64,000 nucleotides of DNA, taken from positions 62,001 through 126,000 of the forward strand of contig NZ_PHSO01000006.1 in the NCBI RefSeq assembly GCF_002870965.1. Reading direction: 5' to 3'. A program made the translations under genes and the position numbers. The number at the start of each line of letters is the position of its first letter. Position 1 is the first letter of the stretch. Below are positions 9,955 through 19,037 of the stretch, one piece after another. Under the pieces are notes generated by a model. It ran no database searches and was not told the DNA's origin. It saw only the letters and a program-made list of their open reading frames with translations. Source of the stretch: Tsuneonella flava. Its GTDB lineage: Bacteria; Pseudomonadota; Alphaproteobacteria; Sphingomonadales; Sphingomonadaceae.

Positions 9955-10325
9955 GCCGCTTCCTCCTCCAGCGATGCTGCCGGTTCGTCGAGAATTCCGC
10001 TGATCGCTCTGATCGCCGCGCGTAAATTGCCGCGGCAATCCTCTTCGCGAAGTTGCAGGAATACATCGTACAGCGGCAACAGCCGCCACCAAAGCGCCTC
10101 TGTGCCGGAGATTTTGCTGACATCGTACCACGCGTGCTGCGGTTTATTGCGGGTGGCCAGCGCCGTTGGAAGGAGCGGTGCCGGATTGTCGTTTCCCGCA
10201 AGGCAGTTGAAATAGGGCACTGCCTTTTCGATGCCGAAGTCGGTTACGCGGTAGTCGGCGTGTTCGAGAACTGCCCTGACAATACCTTCACTCATCTCTT
10301 TTTTGAGCCTGCTGGCGAAGTTCAT
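9951..10325 (-). CDS. Small uncharacterised protein between cdiB and cdiA
   Basis: A 124-residue protein with no signal peptide or membrane segment. ATG 10325 lies two bases after the cdiB stop; an in-frame TTG at 10331 would overlap that stop. Its own TGA overlaps the cdiA ATG (ATGA), so the three genes are almost certainly translated as a coupled unit. Visible features are a basic N-terminus (ASRLKKEMSEG), a motif EHADYRVTDFGIEKA, a Trp/Leu-rich section (ALWWRLLPLYDVFLQL) and an acidic Glu-rich end. Some CDI loci carry a HlyC-like lysine acyltransferase (CdiC) at this place, but this protein is shorter and I see no HlyC signature. It may be a cytosolic chaperone or modifying factor for CdiA; function unknown. 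Confidence 0.75.
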   Translation of the reverse strand: MNFASRLKKEMSEGIVRAVLEHADYRVTDFGIEKAVPYFNCLAGNDNPAPLLPTALATRNKPQHAWYDVSKISGTEALWWRLLPLYDVFLQLREEDCRGNLRAAIRAISGILDEPAASLEEEAA

Positions 10326-10327
10326 AA

Positions 10328-12007
10328 TCAAAATCCCACAGTCGCGCTCAAACCGAGGCGGACCTTGTGTATGTTGGCGATCTCGCGGCCGATGACCGGA
10401 AGCGCTGCGAAGACATCGAGCGAGAATACCCCGCGCCGGACCCTGAGACCGCCGCCAGCGCCGGCGCGCAGCCCATGGCCATTCTCGACCGCGCCCATAT
10501 CGAACAGGGCATAGGGCCTGAACTGGCCGGTCACCTTGAAGCCCAGTTCCTGCCGGACAAACCAGCCTGTCCGGCCAATCTCTGCGGTGTCGCTATCGAA
10601 ACCGCGTACCGAATAGGGGCCACCTACGGAAATCAGGTCCGAGCCATAAAGGTTCCGAGCGCTCCACTGGGCATGAGCAGTGGCCCGCCAGCCTTCGATC
10701 GGGCCACTGCCAAATGGAACCGAAATGCCCAGATCCGCCGTTACGATGCGGTAGCGCGCGGTGGGCAAGGCAGCGGGCCTGTCTGCAACTTCGCTCTGGG
10801 CGCCCAGGAACTTGATCCCGGCGCGCAGGGCCAGTGCGCTGTCGAGATGCACAGGCCCCAGTTCGCGGCGATCGTTGATGCCGATCTCCAGATCGGTCAG
10901 GTTCTGGCGCTGGATGCCGATCTCGACATCGTTGATGAAGTTGTGCGCCCAGCGCCGCGACAGGGCCAGACGCAAGGCGGTCTTGGACGTGCGGTCGCGG
11001 TGAATGACCCGCTCCGCCCAGACACTCATCGCATCGAGCTTGCCGCGCGTGGCAAAATCCGTGACTTCGCCAGTCACCGTCTGGCCATAGCGGTTACTCG
11101 AGGCCGATGCCCCGAAGGTCCACCAGCCCATTGGAAACGACAGCGAAGCCCCGCTTCCCTTGCTGTCCGCAGGCAGGCCCGGCGCCTCGATCCGCCGGTT
11201 GTAGGACAAGCTGAACAGTTCCGAAGCGCCCAGCAAATCGAGCGCGGAAACTTGTACCGATCCCTGCCAGCGACCCACGGTAGCGCCGGCGAAGTTGTTG
11301 ACTGATACCGATCCCGAAACAGGCAACCTGTCCGACAGCGTTACATCGAGGATTGTCTCGCCCGGACCCTCTCCCGGCACCAGATCGACGCGGACCTCGC
11401 GGGACGGCACACGGCGGAGCTGCTCCAGCCCCTGCTCGATCCCGCGCAGATTGACTATGTCGCCTTTGTGCAAGGGGGAGGCCACATCCCACGAAAAGTG
11501 CCGATCCCTGCCATTTGTGCGGACTGCGCTGACGACGCCCGGGATAACCACCACGTGCAGCGTTCCCGAAGCCAGATCTTGCTCTGGCAATCCGGCGCGC
11601 GTCGTTACCAATGCCCTGTCGAGAAACGCGGCCTGCAGGCTCTTCAGAATGTAGTTAAGCCCCTGTTGCCCCGCACAGCGTCCACGAAACCGATCCAGAT
11701 ATTCCGGAACCCAGCGCAACTTGCGCGCGGACGCCCCTTCCACCGCAATCGCGTGAATAGTGAAGCAAGGGCTTTCTTCGGGAAAAGCGCCAAGGGAGGG
11801 CGCTTCCTGCCCTTCCAGCCGGGCGTTGGGCGCGTTCTCCCGGACAGCGCGCTCGGCAGCCTCGCGCTCGGCACGAATGCGCGCCTGTTCCTGGGTGGAA
11901 GGGGATACATCCTGCGCCAGCGCCTGAGGCGCCGTAAGCGACAGAGATGCCAGCGCCGCAATCGGACCGGCACAACCGCTGCATCTCATAAGTCGCCCCA
12001 AGTTCAT
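10328..12007 (-). CDS. cdiB: CdiB/ShlB/FhaC family outer-membrane transporter
   Basis: A 559-residue two-partner-secretion transporter (TpsB, Omp85 superfamily) that exports the CdiA exoprotein across the outer membrane. A signal peptide (about residues 1-31, ending ALAQ) precedes a charged N-terminal helix region (EQARIRAEREAAERAV, like helix H1 of FhaC). POTRA domains span about 80-230, including the two cysteines common in POTRA_2, and then the 16-strand barrel. The barrel contains the diagnostic VRGF motif in SVGGPYSVRGFDSD and the protein ends in Phe, as outer-membrane proteins do. Length is normal for the family. First gene of the operon; its promoter probably lies in the AT-rich stretch just upstream. 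Confidence 0.92.
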   Translation of the reverse strand: MNLGRLMRCSGCAGPIAALASLSLTAPQALAQDVSPSTQEQARIRAEREAAERAVRENAPNARLEGQEAPSLGAFPEESPCFTIHAIAVEGASARKLRWVPEYLDRFRGRCAGQQGLNYILKSLQAAFLDRALVTTRAGLPEQDLASGTLHVVVIPGVVSAVRTNGRDRHFSWDVASPLHKGDIVNLRGIEQGLEQLRRVPSREVRVDLVPGEGPGETILDVTLSDRLPVSGSVSVNNFAGATVGRWQGSVQVSALDLLGASELFSLSYNRRIEAPGLPADSKGSGASLSFPMGWWTFGASASSNRYGQTVTGEVTDFATRGKLDAMSVWAERVIHRDRTSKTALRLALSRRWAHNFINDVEIGIQRQNLTDLEIGINDRRELGPVHLDSALALRAGIKFLGAQSEVADRPAALPTARYRIVTADLGISVPFGSGPIEGWRATAHAQWSARNLYGSDLISVGGPYSVRGFDSDTAEIGRTGWFVRQELGFKVTGQFRPYALFDMGAVENGHGLRAGAGGGLRVRRGVFSLDVFAALPVIGREIANIHKVRLGLSATVGF

Positions 12008-12044
12008 GAGCGGGCCGGTGACTATTGCAACATGTACCTCAGAT

Positions 12045-12185
12045 TAACGGTACAGTTCATCAATAATATTTATGTCATTTTTATTTTTTACTTTTGGTTA
12101 AAATATAATATAATTAGTTACACTTAATGATGTATGACTTTAAATATATTGGAAATACTTTCATTTGTCATACAAAACGCCTCTG
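12045..12185. promoter_or_regulatory. AT-rich intergenic control region upstream of cdiB
   Basis: The 344 bases between cdiB and the divergent serS hold a strikingly AT-rich patch (long runs of A/T at about 12057-12125) in an otherwise GC-rich window. It includes several TATAAT-like hexamers on both strands (for example 12104-12109). No gene is seen. This is a likely promoter and binding site for H-NS/MvaT-like or other DNA-bending regulators of the cdi operon; the exact start site cannot be chosen by eye. Confidence 0.5.
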
Positions 12186-12351
12186 CATTCAGAATTCGCA
12201 ACAGGAGCACTGCCCCGGCAGTGGGAGCGTTGCACTGAAACAGGCGGTTCCGCATCGCGCTTCCGATCTGCAAGCCCAAATTTCGTGACTACGCATCAAA
12301 CCCGCCACCCACGCATTGCGTGCTGCCCGGTGGTGGGGCATAGGCGCGGCC

Positions 12352-13632
12352 ATGCATGATATTCGCCTGATCCGGGACAATCCCGAAGGTTTCGACGCCG
12401 CCCTCGCCCGCCGTGGAGCTGCCGCGCAATCCGCCAACATACTGGCGCTCGACGAAAAACGGCGCGCCGTTTCGACGCAGGCGCAGGAACTGCTCAGCCG
12501 CCGCAACGAAGCGTCGAAAGCTATCGGCGCAGCGATGGGCGCTGGCGACAAGGACAAGGCCGAAGCGCTGAAAGCCGAAGTCGCGCGGATCAAAACCGAT
12601 CTGCCCGCGCTGGAGGAACAGGAACGCGCACTGACGGCAGAGCAGAACGACCTGCTCGCCAGCTTGCCCAACCTGCCCGCCGACGACGTGCCCGAAGGGG
12701 CGGACGAAGCGGATAATGCCGAAGTATCGCGCTGGGGCACTCCGCGCGAATTTTCCTTTACACCTCAGGAACATGCCGACCTCGGCCCGGCGTTGGGGAT
12801 GGATTTCGAAACCGGCGCGGCAATTTCGGGGGCGCGGTTCACGTTCCTGCGCGGACAGATGGCCCGCCTGCAACGCGCCATCGCGCAATTCATGCTGGAT
12901 CAGCAAACGAGCGAACGCGGCTACACCGAATGCGCCCCGCCGCTGCTGGTGAAGGACGAGGCGATGTTCGGCACCGGGCAATTGCCGAAATTTGCAGAGG
13001 ATTTGTTCCGCACCACCGACGATCGCTGGCTGATCCCCACCGCCGAAGTCAGCCTGACCAACGCGGTGCGCGAACAGATAATCGAAGACTTGTCCGCTCC
13101 GCTGCGGATGACCGCGCTGACTCCGTGCTTCCGCTCCGAAGCGGGCGCGGCGGGCAAGGACACGCGCGGCTATATCCGGCAGCATCAGTTCGACAAGGTC
13201 GAGCTGGTCTGCGTGTGCCGCCCGGACGACTGGCAGGCCGAACACGATCACATGGTCCGCAGCGCCGAACTGGTGCTGGAGGCGCTGGATCTGCCCTATC
13301 GCAAGATGTTGCTGTGCACCGGCGACATGGGCTTCGGCGCGAAAAAGACTTTCGATCTGGAGGTTTGGCTGCCGGGGCAGAGCGCCTATCGCGAAATCAG
13401 CAGCATCAGCTGGTGCGGCGATTTTCAGGCGCGGCGGATGAACGCCCGCTATCGTCCGGCGGGGGAGAAAAAGCCCGCTTTCGTCCACACGCTCAACGGG
13501 TCGGGCCTCGCGGTCGGGCGCACACTGGTGGCGGTGCTGGAAAACTATCAGCAGGAAGATGGATCGGTCGTGGTGCCCGATGCGTTGCGCCCGTGGATGG
13601 GCGGCATCGACCGACTTGTCCCCGCCACGTAA
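12352..13632 (+). CDS. serS: Serine-tRNA ligase
   Basis: Class II aminoacyl-tRNA synthetase that charges tRNA-Ser (and tRNA-Sec) with serine in the cytosol. The start at 12352 gives [10 protein letters not shown], the usual N-terminus, and a 426-residue protein of normal length. Residues 1-105 form the tRNA-binding coiled-coil arm (many Ala, Glu, Lys and Arg residues). Motif 2 appears as [17 protein letters not shown], and motif 3 as [18 protein letters not shown]. It is followed by surE after 55 bases on the same strand. Confidence 0.97.
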   Translation: MHDIRLIRDNPEGFDAALARRGAAAQSANILALDEKRRAVSTQAQELLSRRNEASKAIGAAMGAGDKDKAEALKAEVARIKTDLPALEEQERALTAEQNDLLASLPNLPADDVPEGADEADNAEVSRWGTPREFSFTPQEHADLGPALGMDFETGAAISGARFTFLRGQMARLQRAIAQFMLDQQTSERGYTECAPPLLVKDEAMFGTGQLPKFAEDLFRTTDDRWLIPTAEVSLTNAVREQIIEDLSAPLRMTALTPCFRSEAGAAGKDTRGYIRQHQFDKVELVCVCRPDDWQAEHDHMVRSAELVLEALDLPYRKMLLCTGDMGFGAKKTFDLEVWLPGQSAYREISSISWCGDFQARRMNARYRPAGEKKPAFVHTLNGSGLAVGRTLVAVLENYQQEDGSVVVPDALRPWMGGIDRLVPAT

Positions 13633-13687
13633 TCCGCGTGTGTTGAGAGCGGCGCGTTCCCTGCATCTGCAAATGAAAGACTGACTT

Positions 13688-14452
13688 GTGAAAATCCTAC
13701 TGACCAACGACGATGGCATCCACGCACCCGGCCTGAAAGTGCTGGAAGAAATCGCCCGCCAGATTTCGGACGACATCTGGATTTGCGCGCCGAGCGAGGA
13801 ACAGTCTGGCGCGGGCCACTCGCTCACGCTGACCCGCCCGGTCCGCCTGCGTAAACATGGCGAGCGGCGCTTTTCGGTATCGGGCACGCCAACCGATTCG
13901 GTCACGCTGGGCCTGCGTAAAGTGATGGAGGGGAAGCCCGATGTGATCCTGTCGGGCGTCAACCGCGGGGCCAATCTGGGCGACGACATCACCTATTCGG
14001 GCACGGTATCTGCCGCTATCGAAGGCGCGCTGGCCGGGGTCCGCTCGATCGCGCTGAGCCAGGTCTATTCGACCGAAGGAATGGCCGATGCCGTGCCATT
14101 CGATGTGGCGCGGGCATGGGGCAAGCAAGTGCTGGAACCGCTGCTTGATGCACCGTTGCCCCGCCGCACGCTGGTCAATGTCAACTTCCCCGCGATCCAC
14201 CCCGACGCAGTGAAGGGTATTCGCGTGGTTCGTCAGGGGTTTCACGATTATTCGCGCGGCTCTGTCGTGGAAGGGCGTGACCCGCGCGGCTATCCGTATT
14301 ACTGGTTCGGGCTGGAAGCGATGGAACACACGCTCGACCATGGGACGGATCTGGAGGCAATCGACGATGGCTATATCGCGGTGACCCCGCTGCAGCTCGA
14401 TCTGACGCACCATTCCTCGCTCGGCGCCCTGGCGGAGCGATACGAGGGATGA
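13688..14452 (+). CDS. surE: 5'/3'-nucleotidase SurE
   Basis: A 254-residue metal-dependent nucleotidase of the SurE family, which dephosphorylates nucleoside monophosphates and helps stationary-phase survival. It starts with GTG at 13688 and MKILLTNDDGIHAPG carries the paired Asp metal ligands of the family. SGAGHSLTL and the SGVNRGANLGDDITYSGTV segment (Asn and Ser ligand region) are also intact. Its TGA overlaps the ATG of the next gene (ATGA at 14449-14452). The surE-nlpD adjacency is known from gammaproteobacteria and recurs here. Confidence 0.96.
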   Translation: MKILLTNDDGIHAPGLKVLEEIARQISDDIWICAPSEEQSGAGHSLTLTRPVRLRKHGERRFSVSGTPTDSVTLGLRKVMEGKPDVILSGVNRGANLGDDITYSGTVSAAIEGALAGVRSIALSQVYSTEGMADAVPFDVARAWGKQVLEPLLDAPLPRRTLVNVNFPAIHPDAVKGIRVVRQGFHDYSRGSVVEGRDPRGYPYYWFGLEAMEHTLDHGTDLEAIDDGYIAVTPLQLDLTHHSSLGALAERYEG

Positions 14453-15228
14453 TGCGCCGCGCCTTCCGCCCGCTGTTGCTTGGCGCAGCACTGCTGCTGG
14501 CGACTGCCGCGGGCAATCCGGCGACCGAAACCGAACATGTCGTGCAGGAAGGCGAAACGCTGAGCGGCATCGCCAACCGCGCCGGGGTGGAAGCGGTCGC
14601 CATCGCTGTCGCCAACGGGCTGGCCGAACCCTATTCGGTGCAGGCCGGGCAGAAGCTGACTATTCCGCGCCAACGGACACATACCGTGAAGGCAGGCGAA
14701 ACCGGATTCGGCATCGCGTTGCGTTATGGCGTTCCGTTCCAGATGATCGCGATTGCCAACGGGCTGGACGATAACGGCACCGTCAAACTGGGGCAGAAAC
14801 TGATTATCCCGGCGATGGTCACGCCCCCTGTCAAGGCGCAGGCCACCCCAACGGAGCCGTATTTTCGCCGCCCGCACGATGGCAAAATCCTGCTGGGTTA
14901 TGCCGTTCGCGCCGATGGCAAGGGGCATGATGGGATCGATATCGCCGCCAACCCGCTCGACATGGTGCGCGCCGCGGCCAGTGGCAGCGTGATCGGCATC
15001 AGCCACCACAATCCGCGGCTGGGGCGGATGGTCACGCTCGATCACGGCAATGGCTGGCGCACGGTGTACGGGCATCTGGCGCGGATCACCGTGAAGATGG
15101 GCGATGTCGTCAAAACCGGCGAACGGATCGGGCTGGCCGGGCATTCCGGCGACGCCAAACGGACCGAGCTGCATTTCGGCATTCAGCACAACCGCAAACC
15201 AATCGACCCCGCCACCAGATTGCCGTGA
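14449..15228 (+). CDS. NlpD-like LysM-LysM-M23 (LytM) protein
   Basis: A 259-residue exported cell-wall protein. A hydrophobic signal segment (residues 5-20) is followed by two LysM peptidoglycan-binding repeats (about 28-73, HVVQEGETLSGIANRAG; and 78-122, HTVKAGETGFGIALRYG) and a C-terminal M23/LytM domain (about 137-255). The first zinc-site motif is present (GHDGIDIAA), but the usual HLH motif reads TELHFGI, so its first His is Glu. E. coli NlpD and EnvC also have degenerate sites and act by activating amidases. This one is therefore more likely an amidase activator for cell separation than an active endopeptidase. Translationally coupled to surE. Confidence 0.88.
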   Translation: MMRRAFRPLLLGAALLLATAAGNPATETEHVVQEGETLSGIANRAGVEAVAIAVANGLAEPYSVQAGQKLTIPRQRTHTVKAGETGFGIALRYGVPFQMIAIANGLDDNGTVKLGQKLIIPAMVTPPVKAQATPTEPYFRRPHDGKILLGYAVRADGKGHDGIDIAANPLDMVRAAASGSVIGISHHNPRLGRMVTLDHGNGWRTVYGHLARITVKMGDVVKTGERIGLAGHSGDAKRTELHFGIQHNRKPIDPATRLP

Positions 15229-16298
15229 TGAGCGACCGGGACGACCCGCCTCCAAAGCAGTCGAAGGTGCCCGATCTGAAGGGCAACCGTTTCCAGCCCT
15301 TGCGCCGCGCGCTGAGAGTGCCGGTATGGGCCGATCTCGGCATCCGGCTGGGGCTGGCGTTCGGTCTGCTGGGCATGGTGGTGCTGATCCACTGGTGGGA
15401 TCGCGACGGGCTGGTCGATAACCTCGATGGCCATGTCTCGTTCCTCGACGTGGTCTATTTCACGATGATCTCGATCACCACCACCGGTTTCGGAGACATC
15501 GCTCCGATATCCGACCGCGCCCGTCTGGTAGAGGCGGTGATCGTCACTCCGATCCGCTTTGCGGTTCTGTTCATTTTCGTGGGCGCCGCCTACGATTTCG
15601 TTATTCGGCGCAGTTGGGAGAAATGGCGCATGGCCCGCATTCAGGAAAAACTGACCGACCATGTCGTCGTCCTCGGCTTCGGCATATCGGGGTCGGAAGC
15701 GGTGCGCGAACTGATCGAACGCGGCACCGATCCGCAATCGATCGTCGTGCTCGATCCCAGCGAAGAACGGCTGTCTGTGGCCGAAGCGATGGGGTGTAAC
15801 GTGATGGCAGGCGATGCGTCGCGCGACGAAACCCTCGTCGCCGTGCGCATCCACCGGGCCAGTAGTGTGCTGGTATCCGCCGGGCGCGACGATTCCTCGA
15901 TCCTGATCGTGCTGACTGTGCGCCACCTTGCGCCCGATGTGCCGATCAGCGTGGTCGTGCGTGCATCGGACAACGAATTGCTGGCCCGGCAGGCCGGGGC
16001 CGACAACGTCATCAACCCTGTGCGTTTCACCGGGCTGCTGCTGGCGGGCAGCGCTCAGGGTTCGCACATCGCGGATTACATGGCCGATCTCGCCTCTGTC
16101 GGCGGGCGCGTGCAACTGATCGAGCGCGCAGTGCTGCCCGAAGAGGTGGGCCGCGCGCTCAGCGATCTGGCCACCGGCGGGCGCGGTCTGCGGCTCTATC
16201 GCGATGGGGTGGGCATCGGTTTCTGGGAAGCGGCCGCCGCCACTATGCAGGAAGGCGATCTGGTGGTGGAAATCCGCGCGACGGACGAGTTGGGCTAA
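15228..16298 (+). CDS. Two-TM potassium channel with RCK/TrkA-N domain
   Basis: A 356-residue inner-membrane channel protein. A first helix (about 36-54, LGLAFGLLGMVVLIHW) and a pore loop with the selectivity filter TTTGFGD (a variant of TVGYGD) are followed by a second helix (about 103-123). The cytosolic part is a Rossmann RCK/TrkA-N domain starting VVVLGFGISGSEAV, which in this family binds nucleotide and gates the pore; a TrkA-C-like segment ends the protein. ATG 15228 overlaps the preceding stop by one base (TGATG); a GTG three bases upstream is possible. Known homologues conduct K+; ion specificity here is inferred. Confidence 0.87.
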   Translation: MSDRDDPPPKQSKVPDLKGNRFQPLRRALRVPVWADLGIRLGLAFGLLGMVVLIHWWDRDGLVDNLDGHVSFLDVVYFTMISITTTGFGDIAPISDRARLVEAVIVTPIRFAVLFIFVGAAYDFVIRRSWEKWRMARIQEKLTDHVVVLGFGISGSEAVRELIERGTDPQSIVVLDPSEERLSVAEAMGCNVMAGDASRDETLVAVRIHRASSVLVSAGRDDSSILIVLTVRHLAPDVPISVVVRASDNELLARQAGADNVINPVRFTGLLLAGSAQGSHIADYMADLASVGGRVQLIERAVLPEEVGRALSDLATGGRGLRLYRDGVGIGFWEAAAATMQEGDLVVEIRATDELG

Positions 16299-16325
16299 GC
16301 ACGCCCCCCGCCTGCGCCTCTCAGC

Positions 16326-16736
16326 TTAGCTCAGCAGGAAGAACACCAGCCCCATCGTCAGATAGGCAACCAGCCAGTATCCCGCATCGATCAGTGCGAT
16401 GCGCGTGGTGACGCGGGTATGGGTATAGCTGATCCACAGCGCAGGAATGACGAAGGCAATCGCCAGACCGCCGCTCATCATGAACCACAGCCAGGGTTTG
16501 GCCGCCAGAGTCGCTTCACCGACGCGAGCGAACATATGGCCCATCATCGCCGCCGTAATCAGCAACAACACGCCGGTCAGCGCCATTTTGGGCAACGGGC
16601 CTTTGGTGGGCAGAACCTTACCCGGCTTGATGTCGCGCGTTCTGGCGCGGCCGAACAGCGGCCCCCACCACACGGCGCTCACCGCTCCGGCAGCAACAGC
16701 GGCAATGATTACGGCGAACCAGTTGACAGGTCCCAA
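16326..16736 (-). CDS. DUF1761 family membrane protein
   Basis: A 136-residue protein with four predicted membrane helices (about 5-25, 50-70, 80-103 and 113-135) and the DUF1761 pattern: N-terminal PVNWFAVIIAAVAAGAVSAVWWGPLFG and a basic loop after helix one. The start is TTG at 16736, seven bases after a GGGAAG ribosome-binding site. It is convergent with the channel gene and divergent from rimO. Function of the family is unknown. Confidence 0.75.
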   Translation of the reverse strand: MGPVNWFAVIIAAVAAGAVSAVWWGPLFGRARTRDIKPGKVLPTKGPLPKMALTGVLLLITAAMMGHMFARVGEATLAAKPWLWFMMSGGLAIAFVIPALWISYTHTRVTTRIALIDAGYWLVAYLTMGLVFFLLS

Positions 16737-16817
16737 TGCGATCTTCCCGGGTTAGCTATTGTTATACATTCACTCTAGTAGCGCATTCGACTGCATCGGT
16801 GTAGGGGGCGCGGCATA

Positions 16818-18197
16818 ATGTCCGATTCCACTTCATCCATTGCGATCCCCGATCAGAAACGCGTCGGCATGGTCAGTCTGGGTTGCCCCAAGGCGCTGGT
16901 CGATTCCGAACGTATCCTCACAAAATTGCGGGCCGATGGCTACGCGATGAGCCCCGACTATGCCGGGGCCGATGTCGTGCTGGTGAACACTTGCGGCTTC
17001 CTTGACAGCGCGAAGGAAGAAAGCCTCGCCGCTATCGGTGAAGCGATAGCGGAAAACGGCAGAGTGATCGTAACCGGCTGCATGGGCGAAGAAGCGGACA
17101 CCATTCGTGCACGTTTTCCGCAAGTTCTGGCGGTGACCGGCGCCCATCAATACGAACAGGTGGTCGATGCCGTGCACGAAGCGGCCCCGCCATCGCAAGG
17201 GCCGTTCGTCGATCTGGTGCCGCAACCCGATATCAAGCTGACCCCGCGCCATTACAGCTATCTGAAGATATCCGAAGGCTGCAACCATTCGTGCGCGTTC
17301 TGCATCATCCCGCAATTGCGCGGGAAACTGGCCAGTCGCCGGATCGACGCGGTTCTGCGCGAAGCGGAAAAGCTGGTCGCGGCAGGCACGAAAGAACTGC
17401 TGGTCATCAGTCAGGATACCTCCGCCTATGGCGTCGATATCCGACACGAGGAGCGCCAGTGGCACGGCCACGCGGTGCGCGCGCATATGACCGACCTCGC
17501 CCGCGAACTGGGCCAGTTGCGGACGCCCGACGGGCACACCCCGTGGGTGCGGCTGCACTATGTCTATCCCTACCCCCATGTCGATGCAGTGATTCCGCTG
17601 ATGGGCGAAGGGCTGCTGACACCGTATCTCGACATCCCGTTCCAGCACGCCAGCCCCAAAGTGCTGAAGGCGATGAAGCGCCCCGCGAACGAAGCCAAAG
17701 TGCTCGAACGCATCAAATCGTGGCGCGCCATCGCGCCCGATCTGACGATCCGTTCCAGCTTCGTGGTCGGCTTCCCCGGCGAGACGGAGGAGGATTTCAC
17801 CTACCTGCTCGACTGGCTGGAAGAGGCGCAGCTTGATCGGGTGGGCGCATTCCGCTTCGAACCGGTCGAAGGGGCTGCCGCCAACGATCTGCCCGACCCC
17901 GTGCCCGAAGCGGTGAAAGAAGAACGCTACGCCCGGTTGATGGAAGTGACCGAGCGGATCAGCGCCGCCAGGCTGGCCGCCAAAGTCGGCCGCACCCTGC
18001 CGGTGATCGTCGACGAAGTGGGTGAGCCCGATGAAGACGGCGATATTGGCGCCACTGCCCGCAGCCAGGCCGATGCGCCCGAAATCGACGGGCAGGTATT
18101 CCTCCGCAATGTCCCCGCCACACTGGCGGCAGGCGACATCCTCGACGCGCATATCGAAGACGCTGACGCGCACGATCTGTTCGGGGTGCCTGCCTGA
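16818..18197 (+). CDS. rimO: Ribosomal protein S12 methylthiotransferase RimO
   Basis: A 459-residue radical-SAM methylthiotransferase that adds a methylthio group to the conserved Asp of ribosomal protein S12. The N-terminal UPF0004 domain has the cluster cysteines in [22 protein letters not shown] and TGCMGEE. The radical-SAM CxxxCxxC appears as [17 protein letters not shown] at about 155-172. The C-terminus forms a TRAM domain ([12 protein letters not shown] onward). The [10 protein letters not shown] variant separates RimO from MiaB. Length is normal. Confidence 0.95.
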   Translation: MSDSTSSIAIPDQKRVGMVSLGCPKALVDSERILTKLRADGYAMSPDYAGADVVLVNTCGFLDSAKEESLAAIGEAIAENGRVIVTGCMGEEADTIRARFPQVLAVTGAHQYEQVVDAVHEAAPPSQGPFVDLVPQPDIKLTPRHYSYLKISEGCNHSCAFCIIPQLRGKLASRRIDAVLREAEKLVAAGTKELLVISQDTSAYGVDIRHEERQWHGHAVRAHMTDLARELGQLRTPDGHTPWVRLHYVYPYPHVDAVIPLMGEGLLTPYLDIPFQHASPKVLKAMKRPANEAKVLERIKSWRAIAPDLTIRSSFVVGFPGETEEDFTYLLDWLEEAQLDRVGAFRFEPVEGAAANDLPDPVPEAVKEERYARLMEVTERISAARLAAKVGRTLPVIVDEVGEPDEDGDIGATARSQADAPEIDGQVFLRNVPATLAAGDILDAHIEDADAHDLFGVPA

Positions 18198-18221
18198 CGG
18201 TTTTACGGTTGGGGGCGATAG

Positions 18222-18264
18222 GGGAAATCGGGCCGCATACCGCACGGCATACGGCCCGATTCCC
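18222..18264. terminator. Stem-loop between convergent rimO and GNAT gene
   Basis: An inverted repeat of about 19 bases per arm (GGGAAATCGGGCCGCATAC at 18222-18240, pairing with the segment that ends TTCCC at 18264) with a very short loop. It sits between two convergent genes and probably stops transcription from both sides. There is no strong T-run. Confidence 0.65.
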
Positions 18265-18272
18265 ATTCCTCG

Positions 18273-18767
18273 TTATTGATCCAGACCGAACGCCGGATGA
18301 TGGATCAATTCCCCGCACGGCTCTGCACCGTCGAATGGAATGGCCTGAACCACCTCAGGCGGACAGCCGGGCACGACCAGTCCGGGATAGGCGCGAAACC
18401 CAAACCGGGCGTAATAGATCGGGTCGCCAACCAGAGCGGCACCCCGGCTCGTCTCCCGCAGCCTGTGCAAAGCCTCGCACATCAACGCCGACCCAATTCC
18501 GTTGAGGCGGTGAGCAGGGGCAACGGCAACCGGGCCGATCAGCCCCCAGCCATCCTGTTTTCCGACCTGTGCGGACGACGCGGCCAGATAGCCGATCACG
18601 TCACCACCCTCCTCCGCCACCAGAGACAGTGAAAGGGCTTTGGCCTCTCTCAGCCGCGCGACAATGGCAGCCTCGGTTCCCGTTGCCTGAGCGAGCACAC
18701 GCATGGCATCGGTAATCACCTGTTCGATCGCCGGAATATCGGCGGTCTTTTCATTACGAATTTTCAT
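18273..18767 (-). CDS. GNAT acetyltransferase, candidate YjhQ-type antitoxin
   Basis: A 164-residue GNAT-fold acetyltransferase of the YhbS/YjhQ kind. The acetyl-CoA pyrophosphate loop is seen in VAPAHRLNGIGSALMCEAL (about residues 83-101), after the strand LIGPVAV, and the family signature GDPIYYARFGF follows. It lies 12 bases downstream of the YjhX homologue on the same strand. In E. coli the same pair, yjhX (TopAI) and yjhQ, was described as a toxin-antitoxin operon in which YjhQ counteracts the toxin. The same role is inferred here from homology and order. Confidence 0.8.
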   Translation of the reverse strand: MKIRNEKTADIPAIEQVITDAMRVLAQATGTEAAIVARLREAKALSLSLVAEEGGDVIGYLAASSAQVGKQDGWGLIGPVAVAPAHRLNGIGSALMCEALHRLRETSRGAALVGDPIYYARFGFRAYPGLVVPGCPPEVVQAIPFDGAEPCGELIHHPAFGLDQ

Positions 18768-18779
18768 ATCCTGCTATCC

Positions 18780-19037
18780 TCAACGATTATCGGGCTGAGC
18801 GCGAACCGACCGTCGCCCCCGTTCGGAAATGCGATACGGGCAAGACATACGGGATTCGACGAGCCGTTTGCGTCGGAGTTTCAGAAATACCTCCAACGTA
18901 CAGTCGGCCAGCACATGGCCGTCGCGTGTAAAGCAAAGCACATCGATAATACGGCCGTTACCGGACCGTTGATGGCGGATGCATCCGCCCTGAGCGAGCA
19001 CGTGCAAAACGCGCTGCTCGCTGCGTGAGATGTTCAT
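18780..19037 (-). CDS. yjhX: YjhX/TopAI family protein (UPF0386)
   Basis: An 85-residue protein, the same length as E. coli YjhX. ATG 19037 gives MNISRSEQRVLHVLAQGG, matching the family N-terminus; further blocks are ADCTLEVFLKLRRKRLVES, PYRIS and the C-terminal VRAQPDNR, which I recall as nearly invariant. E. coli YjhX was reported to inhibit topoisomerase I. The frame stays open upstream to 19073, but the family start is clear. Followed after 12 bases by a GNAT gene, the arrangement of the E. coli yjhX-yjhQ toxin-antitoxin pair. Confidence 0.87.
   Translation of the reverse strand: MNISRSEQRVLHVLAQGGCIRHQRSGNGRIIDVLCFTRDGHVLADCTLEVFLKLRRKRLVESRMSCPYRISERGRRSVRAQPDNR

Noticed and set aside
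12165..12359. 64-residue open frame upstream of serS
   Set aside because: No ribosome-binding site, overlaps the serS start region and codon use is atypical.
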